16,116 nucleotides of DNA from an uncultured Fidelibacterota bacterium (GTDB lineage Bacteria > Marinisomatota > Marinisomatia > Marinisomatales > UBA1611): positions 1 to 16,116 of the forward strand of contig CAJWHU010000019.1 in NCBI GenBank assembly GCA_913041325.1. Direction: 5' to 3'. Of the stretch, positions 6,642 through 13,259 are shown piece after piece; the first letter of the stretch is position 1; each line of letters begins with the position of its first letter. Made by a program: the position numbers and the translations under genes. The notes beneath the pieces are model-generated. The model did not search any database and was not told the origin of the DNA. It was given only the letters and a program-made list of their open reading frames with translations.

Positions 6642-7039
6642 ACAAAAAATATCCAAAATACGTTTACAAATAAAATAGATAGTGTTACCACAACGCTAAC
6701 GGTATGTAGGATTTTGAATCTCTTTATTTTTTTTTCATCCGTGGCTTTATTTGTTGCGGGTATAATTGAATAACAAAGTGCCGAGCCTATTACTGTATAC
6801 ATGCTTGTATACATTTGTACTGTATCTGTCTGATTATTTTTAAGAGCCAGCAATAAGGACAACAACCCAAATGCAAAAATATTAGAAAACATCTTGGGAA
6901 ATACTTTTCTCAGGAAAATAGATGTATCATCAGGCCCCAAAGTTTTGAAAACTGTTGGAGCTATCACGGAGGATTGAAAAAGAATTATCCCGGAAATTAC
7001 TCCAGAACATATGATATAATAACTTGATTCCCAGTCCAT
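6638..7039 (-). CDS. Four-helix membrane protein, DUF4149/TMEM205-like
   Basis: This 133-aa integral membrane protein has about four hydrophobic segments (roughly 6-28, 50-68, 75-95 and 108-131). The pattern of a glycine-rich first helix followed by APTVFKTLGP, a second helix after RKVFPKMF, and FKILHTVSVVV before the last helix resembles DUF4149-type proteins. The domain call is from memory of the pattern. It is the last gene of the hmu operon, 34 bases after the HmuY-like gene, so a role in heme handling is possible. The small four-helix layout is superficially like HemJ/CopD proteins, but the HemJ signature residues are absent. Function unknown. Confidence 0.7.
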   Translation of the reverse strand: MDWESSYYIICSGVISGIILFQSSVIAPTVFKTLGPDDTSIFLRKVFPKMFSNIFAFGLLSLLLALKNNQTDTVQMYTSMYTVIGSALCYSIIPATNKATDEKKIKRFKILHTVSVVVTLSILFVNVFWIFFV

Positions 7040-7073
7040 TTACGGCAGTATCAGCTGAATTTTGCTTGTGTAT

Positions 7074-7601
7074 TTAATCATTGATAAGGGAATTATACTG
7101 TATCACAGTGATGCCGCTTTGGTATTCCATAAATTGTAACTTAAAAAGATTTTGCCCGTTATCAAAACTCAGAACATAAACGCGATCAGAGTCTGATACG
7201 CTCACTTTGTGTATAGTTATATCATAGCTAAGAATTTCATTGGCACCCCCGTATTCAAATGTTTGATTATTTACAATCATACTAGAAAAATCAACGGGGA
7301 TCTCCACTAAGGCATCAAATGAAATGTTTTGGTATACCGCAACATTTGCCTCTCCAAAAACTATGCTTGGCATATTATAGTTTGCACTATCCGTCACAAT
7401 AGACAGGTGCCAGTTGTTGTCTGGGGTAACTTCATTGCCGATTTCCAAATTTAAAAAAATGTCGCCACTATTTACGTTACTAGTTACAACAGAAATTGGC
7501 TGTTCATAATTATTCGCTCCTGAATTATCTGAGTTGTCACATCCAATGATAGTTATGAATATAATTGGGATAATGTTTCTTAATGTGGTTTGGCTATGCA
7601 T
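7074..7601 (-). CDS. HmuY-like heme-binding lipoprotein
   Basis: A 175-aa lipoprotein. The signal peptide runs to Gly20 and the lipobox is IIGC, with Cys21 lipidated, followed by an Asn/Ser-rich linker. The rest is beta-rich and matches the HmuY pattern: GDIFLNLEIGNEVTPDNNWHLSI early, then a C-terminal DRVYVLSFDNGQNLFKLQFMEYQSGITVIQYNSL, like the family's last strands. HmuY captures heme at the cell surface and hands it to the TonB receptor. The mature part has only His65 and His131, plus Met77, Met108 and Met158, as obvious ligand candidates; the P. gingivalis bis-His pair is not obvious. A good ribosome site (AGGAGAAG) precedes the ATG. It lies nine bases downstream of the receptor gene, fitting an HmuR/HmuY pair. 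Confidence 0.75.
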   Translation of the reverse strand: MHSQTTLRNIIPIIFITIIGCDNSDNSGANNYEQPISVVTSNVNSGDIFLNLEIGNEVTPDNNWHLSIVTDSANYNMPSIVFGEANVAVYQNISFDALVEIPVDFSSMIVNNQTFEYGGANEILSYDITIHKVSVSDSDRVYVLSFDNGQNLFKLQFMEYQSGITVIQYNSLIND

Positions 7602-7610
7602 TTCTTCTCC

Positions 7611-9734
7611 TTAGTTATTTGTTATCTCTAGGAAAATTGAGCGGCCCCTGAATGGTCCGTTAATTTTATCCACGTAATTTGTAATGTTTTTTAGGCCTGC
7701 ATTTATTACCAAATATTGTGAGAATCTAGTTTTAAAGGATAGGTCCAATATTCCGAAAGATGTATTTGTGGCATGACGAAAACTCTGTGATTGAATTAGA
7801 ATCATTTTCGTTCTAATGGCAGCAATAAAAACGTTCAACTCAAAACTTGTCGAATAAGGCATATAGTTTCTTAATCTATCGCCATTACTATCAAAATCGT
7901 CTCGAAGATTGGCGTTTATTCGAACAGATAACCTGTTGCTGTGAATGTAATCGGCAAATAGCTCTATACCTCTGTAGGTTGCTTCAGATATATTTTTATA
8001 TGTAAAAATCGTTTCACCTGATGCTTGTTCTTGCACCCCATCAGTGAGGATTTTATTAGAAAAATTATTGAAGTAAGCTAGTCCATTAACTCGAAGGTTA
8101 TTTTTATTTGAAAATTCAATATTAGCACTTGCTCCTATTGATTCCTCTGGTTTGAGATTTGGATTTCCCTTAACAGAATAGCCCTGATTGATATTATGAA
8201 AATCAATAAAAGTCTCCGTTATAGAAGGAGCCTTGAACCCTTTTCCAAGTGCTATTCTTAATTTATACTTGTTGCCTGGTGTATACATTATTGCAATTCG
8301 CGGATTTACACTTTGTTTCTTGCCGTAATTGTCCACTCTTAATCCACCAACAAGTTTTAATTTTTTGTTGTGAGAGTACTCATTTTGAAAATAGAGCGCT
8401 CTTGTTGAAGTCACATGAGATGTGTCCACTAGTCTTTGATTACTATGTGTGGGGCTTGAAAAATTAAAGCCGAATAACAGGTTGGTATTATTCATCATGA
8501 GCTGCAACTTTCCATCATAGTCAAGAAGATCCTCTGATGCCTTGTTTCGCATGTTGAATGAGGAAGCATCTAGCAATGTACTATCAGCTACTCTTTGCGT
8601 ATACTTTCTCTCATAAAGTGATCTGTTTAGGCTATGGCTGAAAGTCAGCCTATTGGATAAGAAAAAGTCATGGGATAGCATGGTAGATATACGATTTATA
8701 TCCGTAGCGTTTAATGATAATGCGTCTCCAGTGATTAAATTTTCTCCTCCATCATCTCGCTGGTCAAAATATGCCAGTTCTAATTCTAGCTCATTTTTAC
8801 CGCTATTTGATAGCCAATGCATTTCACTGTTTAGGTTCTGTTTACTAATTTTGTATTTATTTAAGGGTGTGATCGATGCTTGACCTAGCAATTCTTGAAA
8901 CATTCCACCTACACCAATGTTTAGTTTACCAAGTTTTTTTGCTACGGAAAATGAAGCGAGATTGCCAGATGATCGTTCATCGCTATCTGCATCAGTGCTA
9001 AATAATGATTTTCTTAATCTAAAATTTGTTTGTGGATCGTTAGAAATTTCATCTGTTATGATATTTATCACACCACCAATTGCATCAGATCCATATAGGG
9101 ATGAGGTGGGGCCTTTTATTATTTCTACTCTATCAATGTTGGATACCAAGACCTGATCTAGATCAACCATATCTCGAAATTTTCCAGCTATGGGTTTTCC
9201 ATTTTTTAACACTAATACATATTTTGATTCCAGCCCCATCAGATTATAGTCAAACATTCCATGTGGATCATATGTTCGAGAAATACCTGAATGACGTGCG
9301 AGAATATCTGCTACAGAGATACTGCCACTATCAATAATTTTATTTTTATTGATCACCTCAGTGTAAACCGGTACATCTGATAGCGCATATTCACATTTCA
9401 TGCTCGATACTATCACATCATCCATCATTAGAAAAACTTCTTCCATTCTAACTTCTATAGATGTATTTGATTCTATAATTATAAATTCGTTTTTGTATGC
9501 TATGTGGCTAAACTCAACTAGAAAGGTTGAGTCTTTATCAATAATAAGTTCAAACTCTCCCATTGCATCAGATGTGGCTCCAACTTTTTGATCTTTGATG
9601 TAAATATTTACATCTTGAATAGGTTTATCACTTTTAGAGTTAACTATTTTCCCTCTAATTTTACTTTCACAAAAAACATAATCACCCATTGTTAAAAACA
9701 CAAGCAGAGTGAAAAATATCTTTTTGTAAATCAT
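7611..9734 (-). CDS. TonB-dependent outer-membrane heme receptor (HmuR-like)
   Basis: A 707-aa outer-membrane receptor. A signal peptide (about 1-22) is followed by a carboxypeptidase-regulatory-like beta domain (about 25-98), a TonB-box-like DDVIVSS at 105-111, a plug at about 115-230 (DRVEIIKGPTSSLYGSDAIGGVINIIT at 201-227) and a beta barrel to the C terminus. The heme-receptor signature is visible: FKAP at 500-503, His513, and NPNL at 524-527, matching the FRAP-His-NPNL arrangement of HmuR/HemR-type receptors. A plug histidine, His158, could be the second axial ligand. It imports heme using TonB energy; no TonB/ExbBD genes are in the window. It lies between hugZ (14 bases upstream) and the HmuY-like gene. 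The N-terminal domain points to a Bacteroidota/FCB-type lineage. Confidence 0.93.
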   Translation of the reverse strand: MIYKKIFFTLLVFLTMGDYVFCESKIRGKIVNSKSDKPIQDVNIYIKDQKVGATSDAMGEFELIIDKDSTFLVEFSHIAYKNEFIIIESNTSIEVRMEEVFLMMDDVIVSSMKCEYALSDVPVYTEVINKNKIIDSGSISVADILARHSGISRTYDPHGMFDYNLMGLESKYVLVLKNGKPIAGKFRDMVDLDQVLVSNIDRVEIIKGPTSSLYGSDAIGGVINIITDEISNDPQTNFRLRKSLFSTDADSDERSSGNLASFSVAKKLGKLNIGVGGMFQELLGQASITPLNKYKISKQNLNSEMHWLSNSGKNELELELAYFDQRDDGGENLITGDALSLNATDINRISTMLSHDFFLSNRLTFSHSLNRSLYERKYTQRVADSTLLDASSFNMRNKASEDLLDYDGKLQLMMNNTNLLFGFNFSSPTHSNQRLVDTSHVTSTRALYFQNEYSHNKKLKLVGGLRVDNYGKKQSVNPRIAIMYTPGNKYKLRIALGKGFKAPSITETFIDFHNINQGYSVKGNPNLKPEESIGASANIEFSNKNNLRVNGLAYFNNFSNKILTDGVQEQASGETIFTYKNISEATYRGIELFADYIHSNRLSVRINANLRDDFDSNGDRLRNYMPYSTSFELNVFIAAIRTKMILIQSQSFRHATNTSFGILDLSFKTRFSQYLVINAGLKNITNYVDKINGPFRGRSIFLEITNN

Positions 9735-9748
9735 ATTAAGAAAACAAC

Positions 9749-10480
9749 TTATAGTTCAAATTCTCTGTACTTTTTTGCGAGCCTAACCAGCGCATTCTTA
9801 AATTCCTTCATTGTAGTGCATTGATCTGGGAATTGGATAAAATAGTGAGCGTTTTTTGATTTGGTATAGTAACCATCAATTGATAGGAATGACATTTTTG
9901 CACTTTGGTCTTTTATGCCGTATTGAGCATGCAGAGCAGAACATATAGAGTTATTATGGTCTTCATTCATGTGGTCTATAATTCTACGTTCATTATCGTG
10001 CCATTCGGGGCTAATGTCGCTCCATTTTTTTTGATCAAGCCACGCAATCTGCCCAAACCCGCCTATCCACCTTGCATGTTTGATGGTTAATTGATAAAAT
10101 TTAAAATCATGCATCTCTGCATATTTTTTACTATCCGGCAGTAATGAATGAAACCTCTCCTGACAATGATCAATATCATTGTCAGGAACACTACCTAGGT
10201 CCCCGACTAGCGCTAATCTTTGACTATTTTGGATGTCACCTGAATTATTTGCCTTGAAGATGGTAAGGCAAGATTTCGATTTATAATGCAGGTTTTCTGT
10301 GTGTTCAGCAAGATCACTTAAATATAAATATGCTGTCCTTGATCGAGACGAAATATACGTTACAAAGCTACCAAAAGGATAATCATCGTGAACTTTTGAT
10401 ACTGTTGATAAAATACCATGTAGTCTATTCCGGTACAAACGAGACGCATTTCTGTCCATTTTATCTATATCGATGCTCAT
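9749..10480 (-). CDS. hugZ: HugZ-family heme-degrading / heme-utilisation protein
   Basis: A cytosolic split-barrel protein of 243 aa, likely to bind heme and open it to release iron. The FMN-binding-like split barrel occupies about 20-150: YPFGSFVTYI, then LYLSDLAEHTENL at about 52-64, and GGFGQIAWL at 140-148, the family's conserved Gly-rich segment. The C-terminal DUF2470-like part begins with IIDHMNEDHNNSICSAL (from about 167), containing His170 and His175. HugZ/HutZ proteins use a C-terminal-region histidine as heme ligand, but I cannot say which one here. It takes the place that HmuS occupies in Bacteroidota hmu loci. It sits 15 bases after hmuV and 14 before the receptor. A perfect 12-bp inverted repeat lies in its codons 99-108. 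Confidence 0.9.
   Translation of the reverse strand: MSIDIDKMDRNASRLYRNRLHGILSTVSKVHDDYPFGSFVTYISSRSRTAYLYLSDLAEHTENLHYKSKSCLTIFKANNSGDIQNSQRLALVGDLGSVPDNDIDHCQERFHSLLPDSKKYAEMHDFKFYQLTIKHARWIGGFGQIAWLDQKKWSDISPEWHDNERRIIDHMNEDHNNSICSALHAQYGIKDQSAKMSFLSIDGYYTKSKNAHYFIQFPDQCTTMKEFKNALVRLAKKYREFEL
10159..10186. repeat. Perfect 12-bp inverted repeat with 4-base loop inside hugZ
   Basis: Left arm CCTGACAATGAT at 10159-10170, four-base spacer CAAT, right arm ATCATTGTCAGG at 10175-10186. All 12 pairs are complementary, so the mRNA could form a stable hairpin over codons 99-108 (VPDNDIDHCQE). Neither side is followed by a T-run, so it is not an ordinary terminator. It is separate from the 13168 operator motif. 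Confidence 0.85.
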
Positions 10481-10495
10481 TTCAATACCCCCATC

Positions 10496-11266
10496 TTAGT
10501 AATAAATTGCTCTGCCATTATCCTTATCAAAACTAATGTCAACTTCATAAACATCTGATAGAATAGTATCATCAAAGACCTCATTTGGATATCCAGTTTT
10601 ACTGATTTCACCATCTTTTAATAAAATAATTCTATCCGAAAAATTATAGGCTAGGTTTAGATCATGTAGTACTAAAAATATACCATAGCCCTCTCTTGCC
10701 TTATTTTTTATTACCTTTAGTATGTGAAGTTCTTTCTTAATATCCAGATTGGCTGTAGGCTCATCAAAGAAAATGTACTTTTGGAGTTTATTACTAAGTC
10801 CGCTCGATTGCAATAAGGTTCTGGCAAAATGAATCATCCTTTGCTCACCGCCAGATAGACTATTAAACCTTCTACCAAGTAAATGATGCACACCGCATTC
10901 ATCGCATATATTATCAATAGTTTTCTTAAAATAATCGTATGGAATATCGCTAAATGACTGTACCCAGCCCATTTCAATAATTTCCTTGACGTTAAAGTCA
11001 TAGACAATATTCTGTGTTTGTGACATCATGCTTCGAAGAATTGCTCTTTGTTGTATTGTTATATTTAGTAAGTTTTTTCCGTTTATGGCGATTGTACCAC
11101 TATCCGGAGTGATATCTCCTGATAATAGTTTCATCAATGTCGACTTACCTGAGCCATTTGGTCCTAAAATACTTAACACCTCTCCACCTAAAAGGTCTAG
11201 CGAGATTGCATTTAAAATAGTTTTGTCACCTATTTTATATGATATATTATCTACTGCTATGCTCAC
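10496..11266 (-). CDS. hmuV: Heme ABC transporter ATP-binding protein
   Basis: The cytoplasmic ATPase of the heme importer, 256 aa, the usual HmuV length. Walker A is GPNGSGKST at 35-43, the Q-loop lies near 83-85, the ABC signature LSGGE is at 137-141, Walker B YIFFDEP at 164-170 (Asp168, Glu169) is followed by the D-loop ANLD, and the switch His201 is in VLHDLN. The start is GTG, overlapping the hmuU TGA as GTGA, a sign of translational coupling. Downstream hugZ begins 15 bases after its stop. Partner of HmuU and HmuT. Confidence 0.95.
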   Translation of the reverse strand: MSIAVDNISYKIGDKTILNAISLDLLGGEVLSILGPNGSGKSTLMKLLSGDITPDSGTIAINGKNLLNITIQQRAILRSMMSQTQNIVYDFNVKEIIEMGWVQSFSDIPYDYFKKTIDNICDECGVHHLLGRRFNSLSGGEQRMIHFARTLLQSSGLSNKLQKYIFFDEPTANLDIKKELHILKVIKNKAREGYGIFLVLHDLNLAYNFSDRIILLKDGEISKTGYPNEVFDDTILSDVYEVDISFDKDNGRAIYY

Positions 11267-12270
11267 GTCTTTCTCATTCTAAATATCAGCCATAGGAAAA
11301 ATGGGGAGCCGATTGCGCTGGTAATAAGACCAACTGGCAACTCCGCGGGCTTTATCATAACTCTTGCCAATAAGTCAGCCAGAACCATAAGAGTGGCACC
11401 TATCACGCCTGAACAAGGCAACAGATAACTATGATTTACTCCGCCTATAATTCTAGATAAGTGTGGAACCACTAACCCAACAAATCCTATCATTCCTGAT
11501 AGAGACACACTTACACCAACAATAATTGCTGATGATACAATAATGTTGAACCTTAATTTTTTAATATCAATGCCCAGTCTGTAGGCTTCTAATTCACCCA
11601 GTTGTAAAATATCCAACTTTCTTGACTGCTGAAATATCCAAACAAAAGAGAATAAAATAGCTAATATTGCAGGAGCAATCATTGCCATGTTTGCGCCACC
11701 AAAGCTTCCCATTGTCCAAAATGTAAGACCTCTCAGCTCTGAATCATCACTGACATACGTTAAAAGTCCAATTCCCACGCCGGCAAAAGCATTAACTGCT
11801 ATTCCAGCGAGTAGAAGATATGTGATTCCTTCTTTACCAAAACCTTTCGTTATAAAAAACAGGGTTAGTATAACAAATGCGGACCCGCAAATAGATGCTA
11901 GTGGTAATAAATAGGGGTTGGTTGGCAAGAACGTAAAAAGGTTCGAACCCAAAACAATGAATGAGGTCGCGCCCAAAGCTGCACCAGCGGAGACTCCTAT
12001 CAAACCGGGATCAGCTAAGGGATTTCTAAATAAACCCTGCAGACATGCTCCTGACATCGCTAGAGCCGCACCGACAAATGCAGATAATAAAACCCGTGGA
12101 AAGCGTATCTTAGTTAAAACCGATGCCTCTGTATCACTTAATTCATTAAAAAAATAACCTGAAATTGCGACATTATAGCTTCCTATTGATAGTGCGAGAC
12201 CTGAGATAAAAATTAATACAAAAAAAGATGCATATAGTATGAAGGTTTGTTGCGAGCTGATGTGCTTCAT
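11263..12270 (-). CDS. hmuU: Heme ABC transporter permease (FecCD family)
   Basis: Inner-membrane permease of 335 aa with about nine to ten hydrophobic helices. The FecCD signature GACLQGLFRNPLADPGLIGVSAGA is at 74-97, preceded by RFPRVLLSAFVGA at 56-68. The C-terminal part has SGMIGFVGLVVPHLSRIIGG and ends in a basic tail. It forms the channel with HmuV as motor and receives heme from HmuT. Homologous permeases also carry siderophores or cobalamin; the heme assignment comes from HmuT and the neighbouring hugZ and heme receptor. The ATG lies 15 bases after the hmuT stop. Confidence 0.94.
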   Translation of the reverse strand: MKHISSQQTFILYASFFVLIFISGLALSIGSYNVAISGYFFNELSDTEASVLTKIRFPRVLLSAFVGAALAMSGACLQGLFRNPLADPGLIGVSAGAALGATSFIVLGSNLFTFLPTNPYLLPLASICGSAFVILTLFFITKGFGKEGITYLLLAGIAVNAFAGVGIGLLTYVSDDSELRGLTFWTMGSFGGANMAMIAPAILAILFSFVWIFQQSRKLDILQLGELEAYRLGIDIKKLRFNIIVSSAIIVGVSVSLSGMIGFVGLVVPHLSRIIGGVNHSYLLPCSGVIGATLMVLADLLARVMIKPAELPVGLITSAIGSPFFLWLIFRMRKT

Positions 12271-12285
12271 ATCTCTACCAACATA

Positions 12286-13155
12286 TCATGGGTACAACTT
12301 TTTTGCTACTTTAAGCGCAATGTCAATAGTTCTAGGGCCGAAGCCAAGCATTGCCATTGAATCCTCAAAAATGAAATTTTTATTGGCCCCGGCTTCTGTA
12401 TTAATAAAGATTGGATTTGTTGTCAAATTTTTAACGTTCGAACCTTTATGCATATCCCTGCTGGGAATAATAAAAAATTCTGGGTTAACATTTATGATAG
12501 ATTCTTCGGAAACTGGTTTCCAACCATCAAATGAGTCGAATACGTTTTTTGCTCCAGCCATTTTAATGAAATTATCTCCAGACGTACCTCTTCCTGCAAC
12601 AATAGGTGAGGTTCCCTGCATACTAAGTATTAGCATTACATTTTTCTTATTGCTTTCATTTAAATCGACTAGAGTTTCAAGCTCCATTATTGTTGGCATT
12701 AGATCATTTGTTACTCTTATATCTGCACTATCTATGCAACCAAGAATTGATGCAACGCATTTAATTTTGTCTACAATACCGTAAGAGGTTTGTTCTTCTG
12801 GGATTATCCTCAGATCCATATTTATTTCTTTTAATTGATTCACTACTAGTGGAGGGCCCATGTCGTTTTCGCCTAAAATCAACTTCGGGTTAAGAGAAAG
12901 GATACCTTCAGTGGAAAGACTCCTTACATAGCCTATGGATGGTAATTTTTTTGCCTCTTTTGGGTAGTTTGAGGTTACATCAACACCAATGATTCTATTT
13001 TCCTGCTCGATGAAATATAATATTTCTGTAATTGACCCACCAGCGACCACAATATTTGTAGGGTCCAGAGCCTCCAGGCAAGTCTTGGTTCGTAATTCAT
13101 CGCTATGCACTGAACAAAATGATAATAATAGGTAAAGTATTTTTTTATTATCCAC
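12286..13155 (-). CDS. hmuT: Periplasmic heme-binding protein of the ABC importer
   Basis: Substrate-binding protein of 289 aa with an N-terminal hydrophobic signal (about 4-18). The heme-specific signature is clear: AGGSITEILYFI at 38-49, GVDVTSNYP at 57-65, and IGYVRSLSTEGILSLNPKLIL from 74, with Tyr76 at the heme-ligand Tyr position of HmuT/ShuT. GRGTSGDNFIKMAGAKN and the C-terminal LGFGPRTIDIALKVAKKLYP complete it. It carries heme across the periplasm to HmuU/HmuV. The start is GTG: upstream in frame there is no ATG before a stop at 13174-13176. It is the first gene of the hmu operon, with the Fur-like operator at 13168-13182 only 13 bases upstream. Confidence 0.93.
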   Translation of the reverse strand: MDNKKILYLLLSFCSVHSDELRTKTCLEALDPTNIVVAGGSITEILYFIEQENRIIGVDVTSNYPKEAKKLPSIGYVRSLSTEGILSLNPKLILGENDMGPPLVVNQLKEINMDLRIIPEEQTSYGIVDKIKCVASILGCIDSADIRVTNDLMPTIMELETLVDLNESNKKNVMLILSMQGTSPIVAGRGTSGDNFIKMAGAKNVFDSFDGWKPVSEESIINVNPEFFIIPSRDMHKGSNVKNLTTNPIFINTEAGANKNFIFEDSMAMLGFGPRTIDIALKVAKKLYP

Positions 13156-13167
13156 TTGTAAATTTAA

Positions 13168-13182
13168 TGAGACTCAGTATCA
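13168..13182. promoter_or_regulatory. Fur-box-like 7-1-7 operator, site 2, heading the hmu operon
   Basis: On the + strand it reads TGAGACTCAGTATCA, one mismatch from the palindrome TGAGACTnAGTCTCA and so closely related to site 1 at 4444-4458. On the coding (-) strand a TTTAAT hexamer at 13188-13183 (five of six to TATAAT) lies immediately upstream. Transcription would start inside the palindrome, so a bound repressor would block initiation. Repression by a Fur-family protein under iron sufficiency is the natural reading but is inferred. Confidence 0.65.
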
Positions 13183-13188
13183 ATTAAA
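13183..13188 (-). promoter_or_regulatory. Candidate -10 element of the hmu operon
   Basis: TTTAAT on the - strand matches TATAAT in five of six bases and abuts the operator. The -35 region is weak (TGAAAA at 13210-13205, 16-base spacer). The 104-base gap between the amidohydrolase stop and hmuT (13156-13259) holds this, the operator, and nothing else recognisable; no clear terminator hairpin was found. Confidence 0.35.
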
Positions 13189-13259
13189 ATACATAAATAC
13201 CATTTTTTCATTAAAGTTCTGACCAGAGAGTAGGAGGTGAGAAACGTGTAAGGTTTAAC

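Noticed and set aside
7047..7053. AGTATCA half-site between the HmuY-like and DUF4149-like genes
   Set aside because: Only one arm of the TGAGACTnAGTCTCA palindrome is present; the other arm does not match, so it is probably chance.
8249..9591. Several open frames on the + strand opposite the TonB receptor
   Set aside because: They are antisense shadows of a clear receptor gene and have no recognisable domains or ribosome sites.
10159..10186. The hugZ inverted repeat as an intrinsic terminator
   Set aside because: No T-tract follows on either strand and it lies in the middle of an intact reading frame.
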